A stretch of DNA of 64,000 nucleotides from Pseudoalteromonas rubra (lineage in GTDB: Bacteria; Pseudomonadota; Gammaproteobacteria; Enterobacterales; Alteromonadaceae): assembly GCF_005886805.2 (NCBI RefSeq), contig NZ_CP045429.1, forward strand, positions 962,501 to 1,026,500, read 5' to 3'. How positions within the stretch are numbered: the stretch's first letter is position 1; every line of letters begins with the position of its first letter. Below, one piece after another: positions 41,553 through 51,168 of the stretch. Under the pieces are notes generated by a model, which was not told the DNA's origin, made no database searches, and worked only from the letters and a program-made list of their open reading frames with translations. Made by a program: the position numbers and the translations under genes.

Positions 41553-41629
41553 TGGCTCCCCCTCCCCGACTCGAACGGGGGACCTGCGGATTAACAGTCC
41601 GTCGCTCTAACCAACTGAGCTAAGGGGGA
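41553..41629 (-). tRNA. tRNA-Asn (GTT)
   Basis: Identical 77-nt copy; 21-base spacer to the copy at 41455. Confidence 0.97.
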
Positions 41630-41664
41630 ACTTCTTAGAGTAGAAACGATAAGCCTATAAAAAT

Positions 41665-41741
41665 TGGCTCCCCCTCCCCGACTCGAACGGGGGACCTGCG
41701 GATTAACAGTCCGTCGCTCTAACCAACTGAGCTAAGGGGGA
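41665..41741 (-). tRNA. tRNA-Asn (GTT)
   Basis: Identical 77-nt copy; CCA encoded. Confidence 0.97.
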
Positions 41742-41760
41742 ATCGTTTCCATTGAAAGAT

Positions 41761-41837
41761 TGGCTCCCCCTCCCCGACTCGAACGGGGGACCTGCGGATT
41801 AACAGTCCGTCGCTCTAACCAACTGAGCTAAGGGGGA
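41761..41837 (-). tRNA. tRNA-Asn (GTT)
   Basis: First gene of the four-copy operon, 24 bases downstream of its promoter -10. Confidence 0.97.
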
Positions 41838-41860
41838 AGCATGTCTCTCAACGGGGCGAA

Positions 41861-41889
41861 ATATTAATGACCGCTAGGCAAGGTGTCAA
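41861..41889 (-). promoter_or_regulatory. tRNA-Asn operon promoter
   Basis: On the minus strand, a perfect TTGACA and TAATAT are separated by 17 bases and followed by a GC-rich discriminator (TTCGCCCCG), as in stringent promoters. Confidence 0.88.
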
Positions 41890-42024
41890 CAATAAAAATC
41901 ATTGAATTGTAAAAAAGCAGTCCGTTCGTTGAATTAATGCGCGATTTGCCCCTTTTTTAGCTGCCTGATAGGCCTCTTGATGCTATTAAGAGCGACCAGG
42001 AATCCTGAGCAGGGAATTCGGCTC

Positions 42025-42649
42025 GATCACAAAATGTCTAATTTTTGGTGTTTATGTCTTATTTTTGTTCGAAGAGAGTTTTTTTTACACTTTAGTTGGG
42101 ATCAATAATTGTGACACTGTGAGATCCGGAGAAGATCTCAGAAATGATCGAATAACAATCCAGTATAATTGGAATTTATTGCACAAAAATTACTCAATAT
42201 ATGCAGAATTATTGCATATAAATGTTGTGAAAAATACAAACCCTTTAATAGTCAATGGTTTAAGTGTTTTTTGCTCGTGTCGCCTCAAATTTGCAATATT
42301 CTAATATTGGTCTAATGGAGTGCGATCTTGCTTTGAATTGTTACTTGATCCCAGCCCGTTAGTGGCAGGATCATCGTATATGTTGCGATCCTTTGTCTGG
42401 ATCGTAGGCTAGGCCTTTATTTTTAAAGGCTGTGATAAGTTATCCACGGAATCTGTGGATAACATTGTTTATTAAACTTTAAAAAGTCTTACAAAGCCAG
42501 TTATTCCGGGGTATAGCGACGATGCAAGGGTTTTGGTGAAAAATATTTTGTTATTATTATTCAGTAATTTATATAAATCGAGTCAATCTGGAATGAGAAA
42601 TGCAAAATATGACGGATTTATTTCGTATCAGCACCAACAATGTGCAAAA
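42025..42649. other. GATC- and DnaA-box-rich intergenic region
   Basis: Within a gene-free stretch of 1138 bases (41838-42975) there are ten GATC sites between 42025 and 42403, at 42025, 42100, 42123, 42134, 42146, 42324, 42347, 42369, 42387 and 42400. There is an inverted pair of DnaA boxes at 42440 and 42454. Two more sites match TTWTNCACA on the minus strand, at 42226-42234 (TTTTTCACA) and 42641-42649 (TTTTGCACA). Much of the rest is AT-rich. Apart from the tRNA-Asn promoter at its left edge, no gene is supported here. Confidence 0.7.
42440..42462. promoter_or_regulatory. inverted DnaA-box pair
   Basis: TTATCCACG on the plus strand (42440-42448) faces TTATCCACA on the minus strand (42454-42462), with five bases between. 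The second is the perfect high-affinity DnaA box; the first differs at the last base. Together they also form a hairpin with arms GTTATCCAC/GTGGATAAC. Confidence 0.78.
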
Positions 42650-42975
42650 AGTGACCCGAATCAAGTCCTGGTGCGATAAAAAACCGACTTTTTCCTAAAG
42701 TAAGTTTGAGTTGATGTGAAATACCCCAATAAAACAATTTTATTGCCCTATCCGGGCGTGGTCAGCATCGAGGCATAGCTTACTTTCTTTGTTATGGGTC
42801 CGTGTATGGCCAATTTAGTACAAGCACATTGAGATAGAAGCAAAATGCAACAAGGTATGACATCTATATAGGCAGGTTGTACGTATCGTATCTACATATA
42901 AATGGCTGTTTAATTGAGTGCATCACAGAGGGTGATCCATTAGAATACCCGCTTCTACATGAGGTAAAGCAAACT

Positions 42976-44355
42976 ATGTCCGAAGTTCGTCAATCAAGTC
43001 CAGGTAGTGATATTCTCAATGGGTCAATCGCCCTAACGCTAAGACGTATGACCGTCCCTATGATTTTTGGCATGATCACTCTGATGAGTTTTAACTTAAT
43101 TGATACCTTTTTCATTAGTTTGCTAGGTACTGAGCCGCTTGCAGCAGTCAGCTTTACTTTCCCTGTTACCTTTACCGTCATCAGTCTTGCAATCGGACTT
43201 GGTATTGGTACGTCGGCGGTCATTGCTAAAGCTCTGGGCGCTAATAATATGGATGAAGCTAAGTTTGATGGGTTTGTCGCTTTATTAGTCTCCGCGGTGA
43301 TGGTTGCTGTTTTGTCGGCCATTGGTTATGTGTTAATTGAGCCTATATTCACTGTACTGGGCGCAAGTCCGCAAACCATGCCTTATATCTATGACTATAT
43401 TTCGATTTGGTTTGCAGGGGCTGTATTCTTGATTATGCCGATGATAGGCAACTCTATTCTCAGGGCCAGTGGTGATACAAAGACGCCAAGCCTGATTATG
43501 GGATTGGGTGGACTTATTAATGCGATCCTGGACCCTTTGCTTATTTTCGGCTACGGTCCATTTCCAGAATTAGGCGTGAAAGGTGCAGCGATAGCCAGTG
43601 TGATAGCCTGGAGCGTTGGCGTTGTATTTATTTTATACTTACTGACTGTTAAGAAGCGCTTACTACAATTCTCCAGCCCACAGCAGAGCATCTTCCAGGC
43701 GACTAGTAAAATACTCAAGATTGGCTTGCCAGCCGCCGGAGCAAATATGCTCACGCCAATCGCCATGGCAGTCATGACTGCAATTATCGCCACTTATGGT
43801 GCTGAAGCTGTGGCGGCATTTGGTGTGGGCAGCCGTATAGAGTCTATTGCCAGTCTCGTAGTATTGGCGCTGTCTATGACCTTACCGCCGTTCGTCAGTC
43901 AGAATTTTGGTGCTCAGAAATATCAGCGTGTTGAAGAAGCTTATCAGACTACTTTGAAATTTGTGATGGCATGGCAATTTGCTATCTACATCTTGCTTAT
44001 TGCATCTTCACACTGGATTAGTCAGGCATTTGGTGATGAGCCTCAGGTAATCGACATTATTAAACTATTTATCTATACCTTGCCACTGAGTTATGGTTTG
44101 CAAGGGGTGATCATTCTCACTAACTCGTCATTTAATGCATTACATAAGCCAATGCGGGCATTAGTATTGAGCATAGTCCGTCTGTTTGTCTTTTATGTGC
44201 CTTGTGCCTACCTGGGGTCACATTTTGCGGGTATTCAGGGGCTGTTTATCGGTGCTGCAGTTGGTAACCTTTTCACTGCAATACTGGCGTATAAATGGTT
44301 TACAAGCACCCTTAATGCGATGCGAGTGAGTCAACCTTTGGAGAAAACAGTATGA
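42976..44355 (+). CDS. MATE-family efflux transporter
   Basis: A 459-aa MATE exporter with 12 hydrophobic segments. The start at 42976 has GAGGTA nine bases before it and yields [10 protein letters not shown]; a longer frame from 42877 lacks such a site and adds a non-family N-terminus. Two homologous halves can be seen, the first from [25 protein letters not shown] and the second from [23 protein letters not shown]. It exports cationic drugs or metabolites using Na+ or H+. Its stop overlaps the uvrB start (ATGA), so the two are translationally coupled. Confidence 0.93.
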   Translation: MSEVRQSSPGSDILNGSIALTLRRMTVPMIFGMITLMSFNLIDTFFISLLGTEPLAAVSFTFPVTFTVISLAIGLGIGTSAVIAKALGANNMDEAKFDGFVALLVSAVMVAVLSAIGYVLIEPIFTVLGASPQTMPYIYDYISIWFAGAVFLIMPMIGNSILRASGDTKTPSLIMGLGGLINAILDPLLIFGYGPFPELGVKGAAIASVIAWSVGVVFILYLLTVKKRLLQFSSPQQSIFQATSKILKIGLPAAGANMLTPIAMAVMTAIIATYGAEAVAAFGVGSRIESIASLVVLALSMTLPPFVSQNFGAQKYQRVEEAYQTTLKFVMAWQFAIYILLIASSHWISQAFGDEPQVIDIIKLFIYTLPLSYGLQGVIILTNSSFNALHKPMRALVLSIVRLFVFYVPCAYLGSHFAGIQGLFIGAAVGNLFTAILAYKWFTSTLNAMRVSQPLEKTV

Positions 44356-46364
44356 GTGATGTATTTGACCTGGTTTCCGAGTTTTCACCCAATGGTGATC
44401 AGCCTACAGCCATTGCACAGTTGTGTGATGGCTTAGAAGCAGGTCTGGCACATCAGACCTTGCTGGGTGCAACTGGTACAGGTAAAACCTTTACCATGGC
44501 CAATATTATTCATAACTTGAACCGGCCAACCATTATTATGGCGCACAACAAAACCCTCGCGGCGCAGTTGTATGGTGAGATGAAAGAGTTTTTCCCCAAC
44601 AATGCGGTGGAGTATTTTGTCTCTTATTATGATTATTATCAGCCTGAAGCCTATGTTGTTGCCAGTGATACGTTTATAGAAAAAGACGCTTCAATCAATG
44701 AACATATCGAGCAGATGCGTTTGTCTGCAACAAAAGCCTTGTTGGAGCGTCGGGATACGATCATTGTTGCTTCGGTTTCTGCGATTTATGGTTTGGGCGA
44801 CCCTGACTCTTACATGAAAATGATGCTGTTGCTTAAAGTGGGTGAAACTATGGAGCAACGAGCTATGCTGAGACGTTTGGCGGAGCTTCAATATACCCGT
44901 AACGACATGGATTTTAGCCGTGGTACGTATCGGGTCAGGGGAGAAGTCATTGACATCTTCCCTGCAGAATCAGATGCCTATGCGATCCGGGTGGAAATGT
45001 TCGATGAAGAAATTGAACGGATCAGCATGTTTGACCCACTCACCGGAGCGGTTGAAAAGCACTTAGTGCGTGCCACGATTTACCCAAAAACTCACTACGT
45101 CACGCCGCGCGAGAAAATCTTAGATGCGATTGAGAAAATCAAACTGGAACTTAAAGAGCGTCGCAATAAATTGCTGACCGATAACCGGCTAGTAGAGGAG
45201 CAGCGGGTTGCTCAGCGCACGCAATATGATATTGAAATGATGACCGAGCTTGGCTATTGCTCAGGCATTGAAAACTATAGTCGTTATTTATCTGGGCGAG
45301 CACCCGGCGAGCCACCGCCAACCTTACTGGATTATTTGCCAGACGATGCACTAATGATCATTGATGAGTCTCATGTCACTGTGTCACAGATAGGTGCCAT
45401 GTATAAGGGAGATCGCAGCCGTAAAGAAAACCTGGTTGAATATGGGTTCAGATTGCCTTCTGCCATGGATAACCGGCCTCTCAAATTCGAAGAGTTTGAG
45501 GCAATCGCACCGCAAACGATTTATGTGTCTGCGACGCCGGGTGATTATGAAATCGAGCGCTCGTGTGGGGAGGTAGCTGAGCAGGTGATCCGTCCGACAG
45601 GATTACTCGACCCTATATTGGAAGTGCGCCCTGTTGCGACTCAGGTTGACGATTTGCTCTCGGAAATCTATCGGCGGGTTGAATTGCAGGAACGAGTCCT
45701 GGTTACAACCTTGACCAAGCGTATGGCGGAAGATTTGACTGACTACCTCAATGATCATGATGTCCGGGTACGTTATTTACACTCGGACATAGATACCGTG
45801 GAGCGTATGGAGATTATTCGTGATTTACGTAAAGGTGTCTTTGATGTGTTGGTCGGTATTAACTTGCTGAGAGAGGGGCTGGATATGCCCGAAGTGTCTT
45901 TGGTGGCGATCCTGGATGCAGATAAAGAGGGCTTTTTACGCTCGACCCGCTCTCTGATCCAGACGATTGGTCGGGCTGCGCGACACATTAACGGTAAAGC
46001 GATTTTGTATGGTGACGTGGTAACCAAGTCTATGCGTCAGGCAATCGATGAAACTGAGCGACGTCGTGCTATTCAACATGCTTATAATGAAAAGCATGGC
46101 CTGAAGCCACAAGCTTTGGTTAAAAAGATCACTGATGTAATGGACTTAGGTGAAGAAGTGTCGCCGGAACAAGCTGCGAAGATTTCCAAAGCTGCGAAAC
46201 AGCCGGCGGTTGTCAAGCAGGGTCAGAGTGTGACAGAGCTCACAGAGCAGATTAAGCAACTGGAGGCTCAGATGATGCAGTATGCGCGCGAGTTGGAGTT
46301 CGAGAAAGCCGCGAGTATACGTGATGAAGTCCAGCTATTGCAGCAGCAATTGTTGCAGAGCTAA
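44352..46364 (+). CDS. uvrB: excinuclease ABC subunit B
   Basis: A 670-aa UvrB. Helicase domain 1 has Walker A GATGTGKT (Lys45). The beta-hairpin residues [12 protein letters not shown] are at about 92-103, and the DESH box and SATPGDYE motif are intact. The C-terminal UVR domain (about 625-665) binds UvrC. It acts with UvrA and UvrC in nucleotide excision repair. It is co-transcribed with the MATE gene and closed by a strong terminator. No LexA-type CTGT-N8-ACAG site was seen before the operon. Confidence 0.98.
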   Translation: MSDVFDLVSEFSPNGDQPTAIAQLCDGLEAGLAHQTLLGATGTGKTFTMANIIHNLNRPTIIMAHNKTLAAQLYGEMKEFFPNNAVEYFVSYYDYYQPEAYVVASDTFIEKDASINEHIEQMRLSATKALLERRDTIIVASVSAIYGLGDPDSYMKMMLLLKVGETMEQRAMLRRLAELQYTRNDMDFSRGTYRVRGEVIDIFPAESDAYAIRVEMFDEEIERISMFDPLTGAVEKHLVRATIYPKTHYVTPREKILDAIEKIKLELKERRNKLLTDNRLVEEQRVAQRTQYDIEMMTELGYCSGIENYSRYLSGRAPGEPPPTLLDYLPDDALMIIDESHVTVSQIGAMYKGDRSRKENLVEYGFRLPSAMDNRPLKFEEFEAIAPQTIYVSATPGDYEIERSCGEVAEQVIRPTGLLDPILEVRPVATQVDDLLSEIYRRVELQERVLVTTLTKRMAEDLTDYLNDHDVRVRYLHSDIDTVERMEIIRDLRKGVFDVLVGINLLREGLDMPEVSLVAILDADKEGFLRSTRSLIQTIGRAARHINGKAILYGDVVTKSMRQAIDETERRRAIQHAYNEKHGLKPQALVKKITDVMDLGEEVSPEQAAKISKAAKQPAVVKQGQSVTELTEQIKQLEAQMMQYARELEFEKAASIRDEVQLLQQQLLQS

Positions 46365-46370
46365 TACTAA

Positions 46371-46396
46371 ACGCGCAGCCTATAGCTGCGCGTTTT
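46371..46396. terminator. bidirectional terminator
   Basis: ACGCGCAGC pairs with GCTGCGCGT around a four-to-five base loop. TTTT follows on the plus strand and a run of A precedes on the other side, so it can serve both uvrB and the converging outer-membrane gene. Confidence 0.82.
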
Positions 46397-46406
46397 GCTG
46401 CTTCAT

Positions 46407-47012
46407 TTAGAAGCGATAACTGATACCTACACCCAGACTTGAGGTATCTAGGTCGCCCATATCCATATATTGAATAGCAGCATTAACTGACAAACCATTG
46501 TCCCAGTCGTATTGCCAGCCTGCCTCAGCTAAAAAGCTGACCCCATCTTCCTCAACCATGTTTTTACCTTTGTAGCCAATTTCGTAATCGTAATAATGTG
46601 CACCGACCTTGCCATACAAGTAGTTATTCTCGGTGAGCTGATACTGGCCTTTTACCGCAAGTACAAAGTTGTCATAATCTAATTCGTTTGCGCCGATTTC
46701 AAATAGCGCCTTGTCATTGCGTGTACACGTAAATTTATCGTCGTTGTCATCTGTACACTTCCACTCATCGGCTTCCATACCTGTGTTGATACCCGCTTCC
46801 AGCGCCCAGGTAGAATCATATTGATAGTTATAATATGCATAAACATGCGTAACGCCATCCCCATCCTGATCAGAGCTTTTATACGAAGCGCTGCCGCCGA
46901 ATAGTTGTGCACCTACGCGGTGTTTTTCATCATGTTGTGCAGCCTGTGTTGCGAAAGAGGCTGAAACTGCAAAAACGAGTGTGAGGAGAGATAAAGATTT
47001 CATTGCTGTCAT
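46407..47012 (-). CDS. outer-membrane beta-barrel protein
   Basis: A 201-aa protein with a signal peptide (MTAMKSLSLLTLVFAVSASFATQAA) and alternating amphipathic strands through the mature part. The C-terminus GVGISYRF ends in Phe, the BAM recognition signature. The size and strand pattern suit an eight-stranded OmpA/OmpX-type barrel. An acidic, Cys-containing loop, DEWKCTDDNDDKFTC, is on an extracellular-type loop, and its two Cys could form a disulfide. The substrate or role is unknown. Confidence 0.82.
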   Translation of the reverse strand: MTAMKSLSLLTLVFAVSASFATQAAQHDEKHRVGAQLFGGSASYKSSDQDGDGVTHVYAYYNYQYDSTWALEAGINTGMEADEWKCTDDNDDKFTCTRNDKALFEIGANELDYDNFVLAVKGQYQLTENNYLYGKVGAHYYDYEIGYKGKNMVEEDGVSFLAEAGWQYDWDNGLSVNAAIQYMDMGDLDTSSLGVGISYRF

Positions 47013-47124
47013 TCCGTTTGATTAACTTGCTGACAAGTTTAAGCTGAGTCCTTGTGAGAGTCTGTTTGTGGCCTGTCATAAAATGTAAGCGCATGTAGAG
47101 TGAATGTGAGCAAAGATTAATAGA

Positions 47125-47961
47125 CTAATCAAAACGTTGGATTGCATCACAGAGAGTGCGTAAATCATCTTCTTTCACCGGGTTAGCCGTTGTATTGCTT
47201 CTGATCAGCACCACTTCAATAGCCGGCAATGCAGGAAGACCTGAATGTGTAATGATATTAAGATCCTGTGCGCTACTTCTTGCCAATGCGCCCACTGCCA
47301 GTCCCGCCTTAACCAGTGCGCGTAAAGCGGATGCACTGCCACAGTTTGCAATGATCTTGAATGGTCGCTCTTGTTTCATCAACCCCTCAGTGGCTGCCTG
47401 ATGAAAGCGGCAGTCTCGTTGAAATATGGCCAACGGTAAAGGTGCTTTCGAATGAGGTTTTCCAACCCAGACGCCCTGATCATGGTATAGAAGTAACCCT
47501 TCTTCAGAATCCGGACTGCGAGTAATGATGCCCAAGTCTAATTCGCTCTGGTCCAGTGCATCCTTTATTCGGTTGCTTGACATACAGTGAATGTCCAGTT
47601 CCAGGTTTGGCCAGTGTTGATGTAATTGGTTGACAAGTCTAGGTAAAATAGTCTCAGCATAATCGTCAGGACATCCGAGTCTAAGCTGAGTGATTCGCTC
47701 GCTGCTGCGCATGTAAGTCAGGGTATCGTCGTGTAAGCGTACTAACCGTCTGGCATAACGCATCAAAGTATGGCCATCCTGAGTCAAGTGTAGCTTGCGA
47801 CCTGACTTTTCAAATAAGGGTTTACCTACGTCCTGCTGGAGTTTTTTCATCTGCATACTGATTGCTGATTGAGTTCGGTGCAGTTGGCTGGCTGCCCGGG
47901 TAAAGCTGCCGTTTTCGACACAGGCGATAAAGCTACGTAGAGATTCTATGTCCATACTCAT
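47125..47961 (-). CDS. LysR-family transcriptional regulator
   Basis: A 278-aa LysR regulator with the N-terminal winged helix (about 2-62: LRSFIACVENGSFTRAASQLHRTQSAISMQMKKLQQDVG) and an effector domain (about 90-275). It is divergent from the glutathione transferase gene with 104 bases between the starts, so it may control that gene. The effector is not predictable. Confidence 0.9.
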   Translation of the reverse strand: MSMDIESLRSFIACVENGSFTRAASQLHRTQSAISMQMKKLQQDVGKPLFEKSGRKLHLTQDGHTLMRYARRLVRLHDDTLTYMRSSERITQLRLGCPDDYAETILPRLVNQLHQHWPNLELDIHCMSSNRIKDALDQSELDLGIITRSPDSEEGLLLYHDQGVWVGKPHSKAPLPLAIFQRDCRFHQAATEGLMKQERPFKIIANCGSASALRALVKAGLAVGALARSSAQDLNIITHSGLPALPAIEVVLIRSNTTANPVKEDDLRTLCDAIQRFD

Positions 47962-48065
47962 AAGAGATATTGATGTTTGATATCAGAATTATCCGCTGGT
48001 TTAAGATCAATTTGCAACCTAAAGTAGAGCAACTAACAAAGACATGCAATGACTTGAGGGCGACA

Positions 48066-48719
48066 ATGAAACTCTATATCGGAAATAAAAACTACTCCAC
48101 CTGGTCACTAAGAGCTTGGTTAATGATTGAAAGATATGAATTAAATTTCGAGGAGGTGGCACTTAAATTGGAGACTGAGGGATTCTACAAGGCGCTGTCC
48201 GGACTTAGCCCGACACAAAAAGTCCCATTATTGGTTGATGGTGAACTGGTTGTGTGGGAGTCACTGGCAATTTGTGAATATATCAATGAAGCTTATTTAT
48301 CAGGGGAGGCCTGGCCTGCTTGCCCTAAGTTGCGTGCCAGAGCACGGGCGCTGAGTTCAGAAATGCACAGTGGCTTTTTGGCACTCAGAGCAGAGATGCC
48401 AATGAATATCAGGGCACAGAGGCATGTACAGTTATCGGCGGCGGCGCAAAAAGACATTGCGCGGATTGGCCAAATTTGGCAAGCGCAGCTGAGTGAATTT
48501 GAAGGACACGGTGGTTGGCTATTTGGCCGCTGGAGCATTGTTGATGCCATGTTTGCACCTGTAGTGATGCGCTTCATCACCTATGGCATTGACCTCGGGC
48601 CACTAGCCAAAGCTTATATGGACAAAGTGGCGACATGTCCTGCGATGCAAAAGTGGTGTGCCGAAGCGCTGCTTGAACAGGATGTTGTCCCTGGTGATGA
48701 AGCAGGTTTGCCACGTTAA
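48066..48719 (+). CDS. glutathione S-transferase family protein
   Basis: A 217-aa GST from ATG 48066, chosen for the GAGG ribosome site and because the thioredoxin fold begins MKLYIGNKNYSTWSLRAWLM; an upstream in-frame start at 47970 would add 32 non-family residues. The N-terminal domain has the active-site Ser in NYSTWS, then QKVPLLVDGELVVWESLAICEYI, the glutathione-binding region. The all-helical C-terminal domain follows. It conjugates or reduces small electrophiles. It is divergent from the LysR gene. Confidence 0.9.
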   Translation: MKLYIGNKNYSTWSLRAWLMIERYELNFEEVALKLETEGFYKALSGLSPTQKVPLLVDGELVVWESLAICEYINEAYLSGEAWPACPKLRARARALSSEMHSGFLALRAEMPMNIRAQRHVQLSAAAQKDIARIGQIWQAQLSEFEGHGGWLFGRWSIVDAMFAPVVMRFITYGIDLGPLAKAYMDKVATCPAMQKWCAEALLEQDVVPGDEAGLPR

Positions 48720-48820
48720 TAACTCAACCAGCATCCCATGTGCCGGAGTGTGCTGCACATTACATCCTTAATTTCGTAATATACTCACCGTTGTATATTA
48801 GTAAATAATGGAGGTGCCGC

Positions 48821-49297
48821 ATGCTTATTCCGGTCGACACTCATAACCTGCCTGTTTACCTGAACTTAGCCCAGGCTTATGAGGCTGAGTTTTCAGCAAT
48901 CACAAATAAAAACCCCGGCGCGGATGGCTTGTTCGCGCTAGATACTGTGCTGGAGGGGAATGTCACAGGCTATTTATGGTATGACAATGAAACGCCGGTA
49001 GGTTTGGCGGCAATCGCGCAGCATCAGATAGATGAATTTGAGGTGTGTGAGTTTTATATTGTGCCGCGATACCGTAAAGCAGGGCAAGGTGCCCAATTTG
49101 CTCATACTCTTTGGGCCAATCAGCCGGGTTTATGGACTATTAAACAAATCGCTGGTGCTGAGTACGCAACGCAATTTTGGCACCGCGCAATTGCGTCTGC
49201 CGGGATAGAGGGCGTGCAAGAGGACACTTATCAGGATCCATATTGGGGCAAAGTGGCTCGCCAGCGGTTTCGCAATGATACTAGTGTGGTGAGCTAG
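48821..49297 (+). CDS. GNAT-family N-acetyltransferase
   Basis: A 158-aa protein with the GNAT fold. The acetyl-CoA binding pattern is YIVPRYRKAGQGAQFAHTL (about 85-103), matching motif A (R-x-x-G-x-G/A). The later WTIKQIAGAEYATQFWHRAI segment resembles motif B (…A..FW…). The substrate is unknown. A TGGAGG ribosome site lies before the ATG. Confidence 0.85.
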   Translation: MLIPVDTHNLPVYLNLAQAYEAEFSAITNKNPGADGLFALDTVLEGNVTGYLWYDNETPVGLAAIAQHQIDEFEVCEFYIVPRYRKAGQGAQFAHTLWANQPGLWTIKQIAGAEYATQFWHRAIASAGIEGVQEDTYQDPYWGKVARQRFRNDTSVVS

Positions 49298-49308
49298 TTT
49301 GTCGCAGG

Positions 49309-50505
49309 TCAGGCCCGGATCTGTGCCAATATATGCTGGCAATCCGGAAGTGCCATAAAGTGCGGTACCGGGTAATCCGGGTGCGCTTCGTCAAGTGCCA
49401 TTCTTGCCAATGATTGAATGTCGTCTTTGAGCACCTCATTAAGTTGAGTCTGAATATTCAGCTGCGCAAGTAAGCGAGTGATATGAGTGATGAGATCCTC
49501 AGCCTGTTGCGCTTCGGGGTAGTCCAAAGAAGTCAGACTACAGTGGCGAGCAATCTTTGCCAGCTGAGGATGTATTCTGCTGCCATACCAGTGCAGCACA
49601 GGTAATAACAGCACCGCATTTGCAAGGCCATGCGGCGTGCCATATCTGGCTGTAAGTTGATGTGAAATGGCATGAATATAGCCAACCGAAGTTCGAGTAA
49701 ATGCCTGTCCGGCCAGAAATGATGCATACAACAGCTTTTCTCTTGCATTCAAATCCTGGCCGTGTTGATAGGCGGTTGGTAAATGGGTAAATATGAGTGA
49801 ACATGCCTCAAGTGCTTTGTCATCGGTGCGCTTAGTGGCATTGATACTCAACAAAGCCTCAATGGCGTGTGTCAGTGCGTCTATCGCCGTGGTAGCTGTG
49901 ATCCCTGCGGGTAAGCTTGTGGTGAGTTGACTGATCAAAACTGCCCGCTGAGGTACCAGGCAAAAGTCTGCTGCGGCGAGCTTTTTATTATGTTTATTAT
50001 CGTTAAATACTGCTGCAACTGTGGTTTCTGAACCTGTGCCTGCCGTTGTGGGGATGGCGATGTTCGGGGGCAGTGTTTTAAGCACCTTAAATAACCCTGA
50101 AAAAGCATCGACTGAACGAGTTGGTCTGACAACACGGGCACCGATTAACTTTGCGGCATCCAGTACTGATCCGCCTCCTACACTAATGATGGCCTCACAG
50201 CGATGTTGCTTATAAGTCTGATATCCTTGTTCAATGTTCTCTATTGTGGGATTGGCTTGAACCTGATCGTATATAACCGGACACAAGTTGCGAGTGTGTA
50301 GGGCATTAAGCACAGGTTTAATGATCTCTAACTTGTGTATCACTGTGTCTGTGACAACCATGACCTGAGCCTTATCGGGTAAAGATAAGTCGGCAATAGC
50401 ATTGTCCAGCCCTTGTGTACCCTGGTATAGCTGAGGTGCGGGAATACCAAAAAATCTGACAATCGATTTCAGTAAAAAATGATAGCAGCGGTAGAGAAGG
50501 TACAT
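49309..50505 (-). CDS. iron-containing alcohol dehydrogenase
   Basis: A 398-aa group III alcohol dehydrogenase. The NAD-binding GGGSVLDAAK (about 112-121) and the TTAGTGSE motif (about 152-159) are present. Metal ligands are visible as the Asp and His in DALTHAIEA and the His residues in HAISHQL and GTPHGLANA. The substrate is a small alcohol, unspecified. It is an isolated gene convergent with the acetyltransferase gene, eleven bases apart. Confidence 0.93.
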   Translation of the reverse strand: MYLLYRCYHFLLKSIVRFFGIPAPQLYQGTQGLDNAIADLSLPDKAQVMVVTDTVIHKLEIIKPVLNALHTRNLCPVIYDQVQANPTIENIEQGYQTYKQHRCEAIISVGGGSVLDAAKLIGARVVRPTRSVDAFSGLFKVLKTLPPNIAIPTTAGTGSETTVAAVFNDNKHNKKLAAADFCLVPQRAVLISQLTTSLPAGITATTAIDALTHAIEALLSINATKRTDDKALEACSLIFTHLPTAYQHGQDLNAREKLLYASFLAGQAFTRTSVGYIHAISHQLTARYGTPHGLANAVLLLPVLHWYGSRIHPQLAKIARHCSLTSLDYPEAQQAEDLITHITRLLAQLNIQTQLNEVLKDDIQSLARMALDEAHPDYPVPHFMALPDCQHILAQIRA

Positions 50506-50650
50506 TGCTTACTTTGCTCAAGTGATGTTTTATTGCACAAAAGCATAGCCGAATGTGTCAGGAAATAGCAAAGTTTTAGTGACAGGTGACTGAATAGTCG
50601 AAACTTTAGAAGAGAATGAGCCAGCATGTGCTGGCCCACACAAAAGGTGA

Positions 50651-51010
50651 TTACACAACGCCACGTGGCAGGCGGCAATCATGATCCTTTTCAGCCAGCT
50701 CAATGATCCAAGCTTCTTCTGCGGTATAGCCATCATCATTGGCTTTAACAACCGTAAACGGCGCTGCTTTTTTAACAGCAGGCGTAGTGGCCTTCGTTGT
50801 TGCTTTTTTCTTTGGCGCAGCTTGTTCTGTTGCGGCTGTTCCTGAAGTTAGCTCTTCGGTTAAAGCTGCTACATCTGCCAGACGCATATTTTTGCCACCG
50901 TCAATGCTGTACCAGCCAGGCTTAGTGGTGATCTCAGGCTTTTTGCCGTTGGCGGCTTCATATGCGGCTTCAAATGCACTTAAAACTTCAGTTTTATCTA
51001 GTTTACTCAT
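50651..51010 (-). CDS. conserved hypothetical protein
   Basis: A 119-aa acidic/basic protein. Residues 1-55 form a small domain (MSKLDKTEVLSAFEAAYEAANGKKPEI..PGWYSIDGGKNMRLADVAALTEEL). A Lys/Ala/Thr-rich linker of about 25 residues follows, then a C-terminal tail with GYTAEEAWIIELAEKDHDCRLPRGVV. I recognise it only as a hypothetical type found in marine gammaproteobacteria. It is single, with a clear GGGATT-type site before the ATG. Confidence 0.65.
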   Translation of the reverse strand: MSKLDKTEVLSAFEAAYEAANGKKPEITTKPGWYSIDGGKNMRLADVAALTEELTSGTAATEQAAPKKKATTKATTPAVKKAAPFTVVKANDDGYTAEEAWIIELAEKDHDCRLPRGVV

Positions 51011-51168
51011 CGTAAATCCCAGTCGTGTTATACGCGGATACGCAGGTTAAGATTAAACGATATTTATACCTATTTTTGAGGAATTTTTCAATTTTTTGCG
51101 CTTTTAAGCTCTGATTCATCGCTAATCAGTGTGTAATTAGGTGCAATGTGTCCGACTTTTGGACTAGT

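Noticed and set aside
42065..42304. 79-aa open frame in the 42-kb intergenic region
   Set aside because: It lacks a ribosome site, has an odd composition, and covers the GATC-rich DNA; more likely chance.
42025..42649. Chromosomal oriC
   Set aside because: Genes normally next to oriC (mnmG, rsmG, dnaA, parAB) are absent and there are too few DnaA boxes; kept only as a DnaA-related candidate.
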